A stretch of 6,386 nt of DNA from an uncultured Fusibacter sp. (lineage in GTDB: Bacteria; Bacillota; Clostridia; Peptostreptococcales; Acidaminobacteraceae). The DNA is taken from the NCBI GenBank assembly GCA_937958285.1, contig CALFXQ010000194.1:1-6386 (forward strand). Direction: 5' to 3'. The stretch's first letter is position 1. Each line of letters begins with the position of its first letter. Positions 6,252-6,386 of the stretch are shown here, piece after piece. The notes below the pieces were generated by a model. It ran no database searches. It saw only the letters and a list, made by a program, of their open reading frames with translations, and was not told where the DNA came from. Made by a program: the position numbers and the translations under genes.

Positions 6252-6386
6252 ATGAAGCGATTTAAACTGTTCTCTTTTAAGACTTTGCGTATGTCGATTG
6301 CCATACCTGTTATCTTGTTTTTTTTAGTTGCAACCCTTTCAACAACTGCAATTGTTTTAAGTGGTAGTAAACGTGCAATAGACAAT
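6252..6386 (+). CDS. N-terminus of a membrane-anchored protein, probably a sensor or methyl-accepting chemotaxis protein; runs off right edge
   Basis: Forty-five codons are visible from the ATG at 6252 to the window end with no stop. AAGGTGG (6237-6243) lies eight bases upstream, which supports this start; the ATG at 6245 is in another frame and stops after six codons. The peptide begins with a basic stretch (MKRFKLFSFKTLRMS), followed by a hydrophobic segment of about 20 residues (IAIPVILFFLVATLSTTAIV) and then a polar SGSKRAIDN. This is the pattern of an inner signal anchor leading into an extracellular sensing domain, as in chemoreceptors and membrane-bound diguanylate cyclases. The distinguishing domains are outside the window, so the class is a guess from N-terminal style and from the signalling neighbours. 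It has its own leader after the upstream terminator. Confidence 0.6.
   Translation, partial: MKRFKLFSFKTLRMSIAIPVILFFLVATLSTTAIVLSGSKRAIDN

Overview
The window is about 6.4 kb of AT-rich bacterial DNA with strong purine-rich ribosome binding sites and compact gene spacing. It carries a cyclic-glucan-synthase-like gene, a GGDEF/HD-GYP fusion and CheB/CheR-type modules. This mix fits a low-GC Gram-positive bacterium, probably a motile Clostridia-type organism. That placement is an inference from gene content and style; there is no rRNA or other marker here, and a proteobacterium is not excluded.

Layout: (1) 1-1267, minus strand: the 5' part of a large membrane glucan synthase/phosphorylase-like gene (NdvB/ChvB family), running off the left edge. 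(2) 1268-1482: a divergent intergenic region with a terminator-like hairpin in the leader of the minus-strand gene and weak promoter candidates for both directions. (3) 1483-4065, plus: a CheB methylesterase - CheR methyltransferase - PAS fusion with no kinase domain. (4) 4066-4142: a short spacer whose inverted repeat buries the ribosome binding site of the next gene, and which is crossed by an open frame continuing gene 3's frame past its stop. (5) 4143-6053, plus: a PAS-PAS-GGDEF-HD-GYP protein that carries both the synthase and the phosphodiesterase signatures for cyclic di-GMP, and a perfect 15-bp-arm palindrome inside the first PAS coding region. (6) 6070-6099: a strong intrinsic terminator. 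(7) 6100-6251: a leader with two mutually exclusive hairpins. (8) 6252 to the right edge: the N-terminus of a membrane-anchored protein, probably a sensor or chemoreceptor.

The two central genes look like one operon. The first has chemotaxis-type methylation/demethylation enzymes joined to PAS sensing. The second has PAS sensing joined to both making and breaking cyclic di-GMP. A plausible reading is a signalling pair in which methylation or a PAS-bound signal adjusts cyclic di-GMP, with the divergent polysaccharide gene or the downstream sensor as possible partners. The partnership is inferred from adjacency only. No CRISPR array, tRNA, rRNA or insertion sequence was seen.
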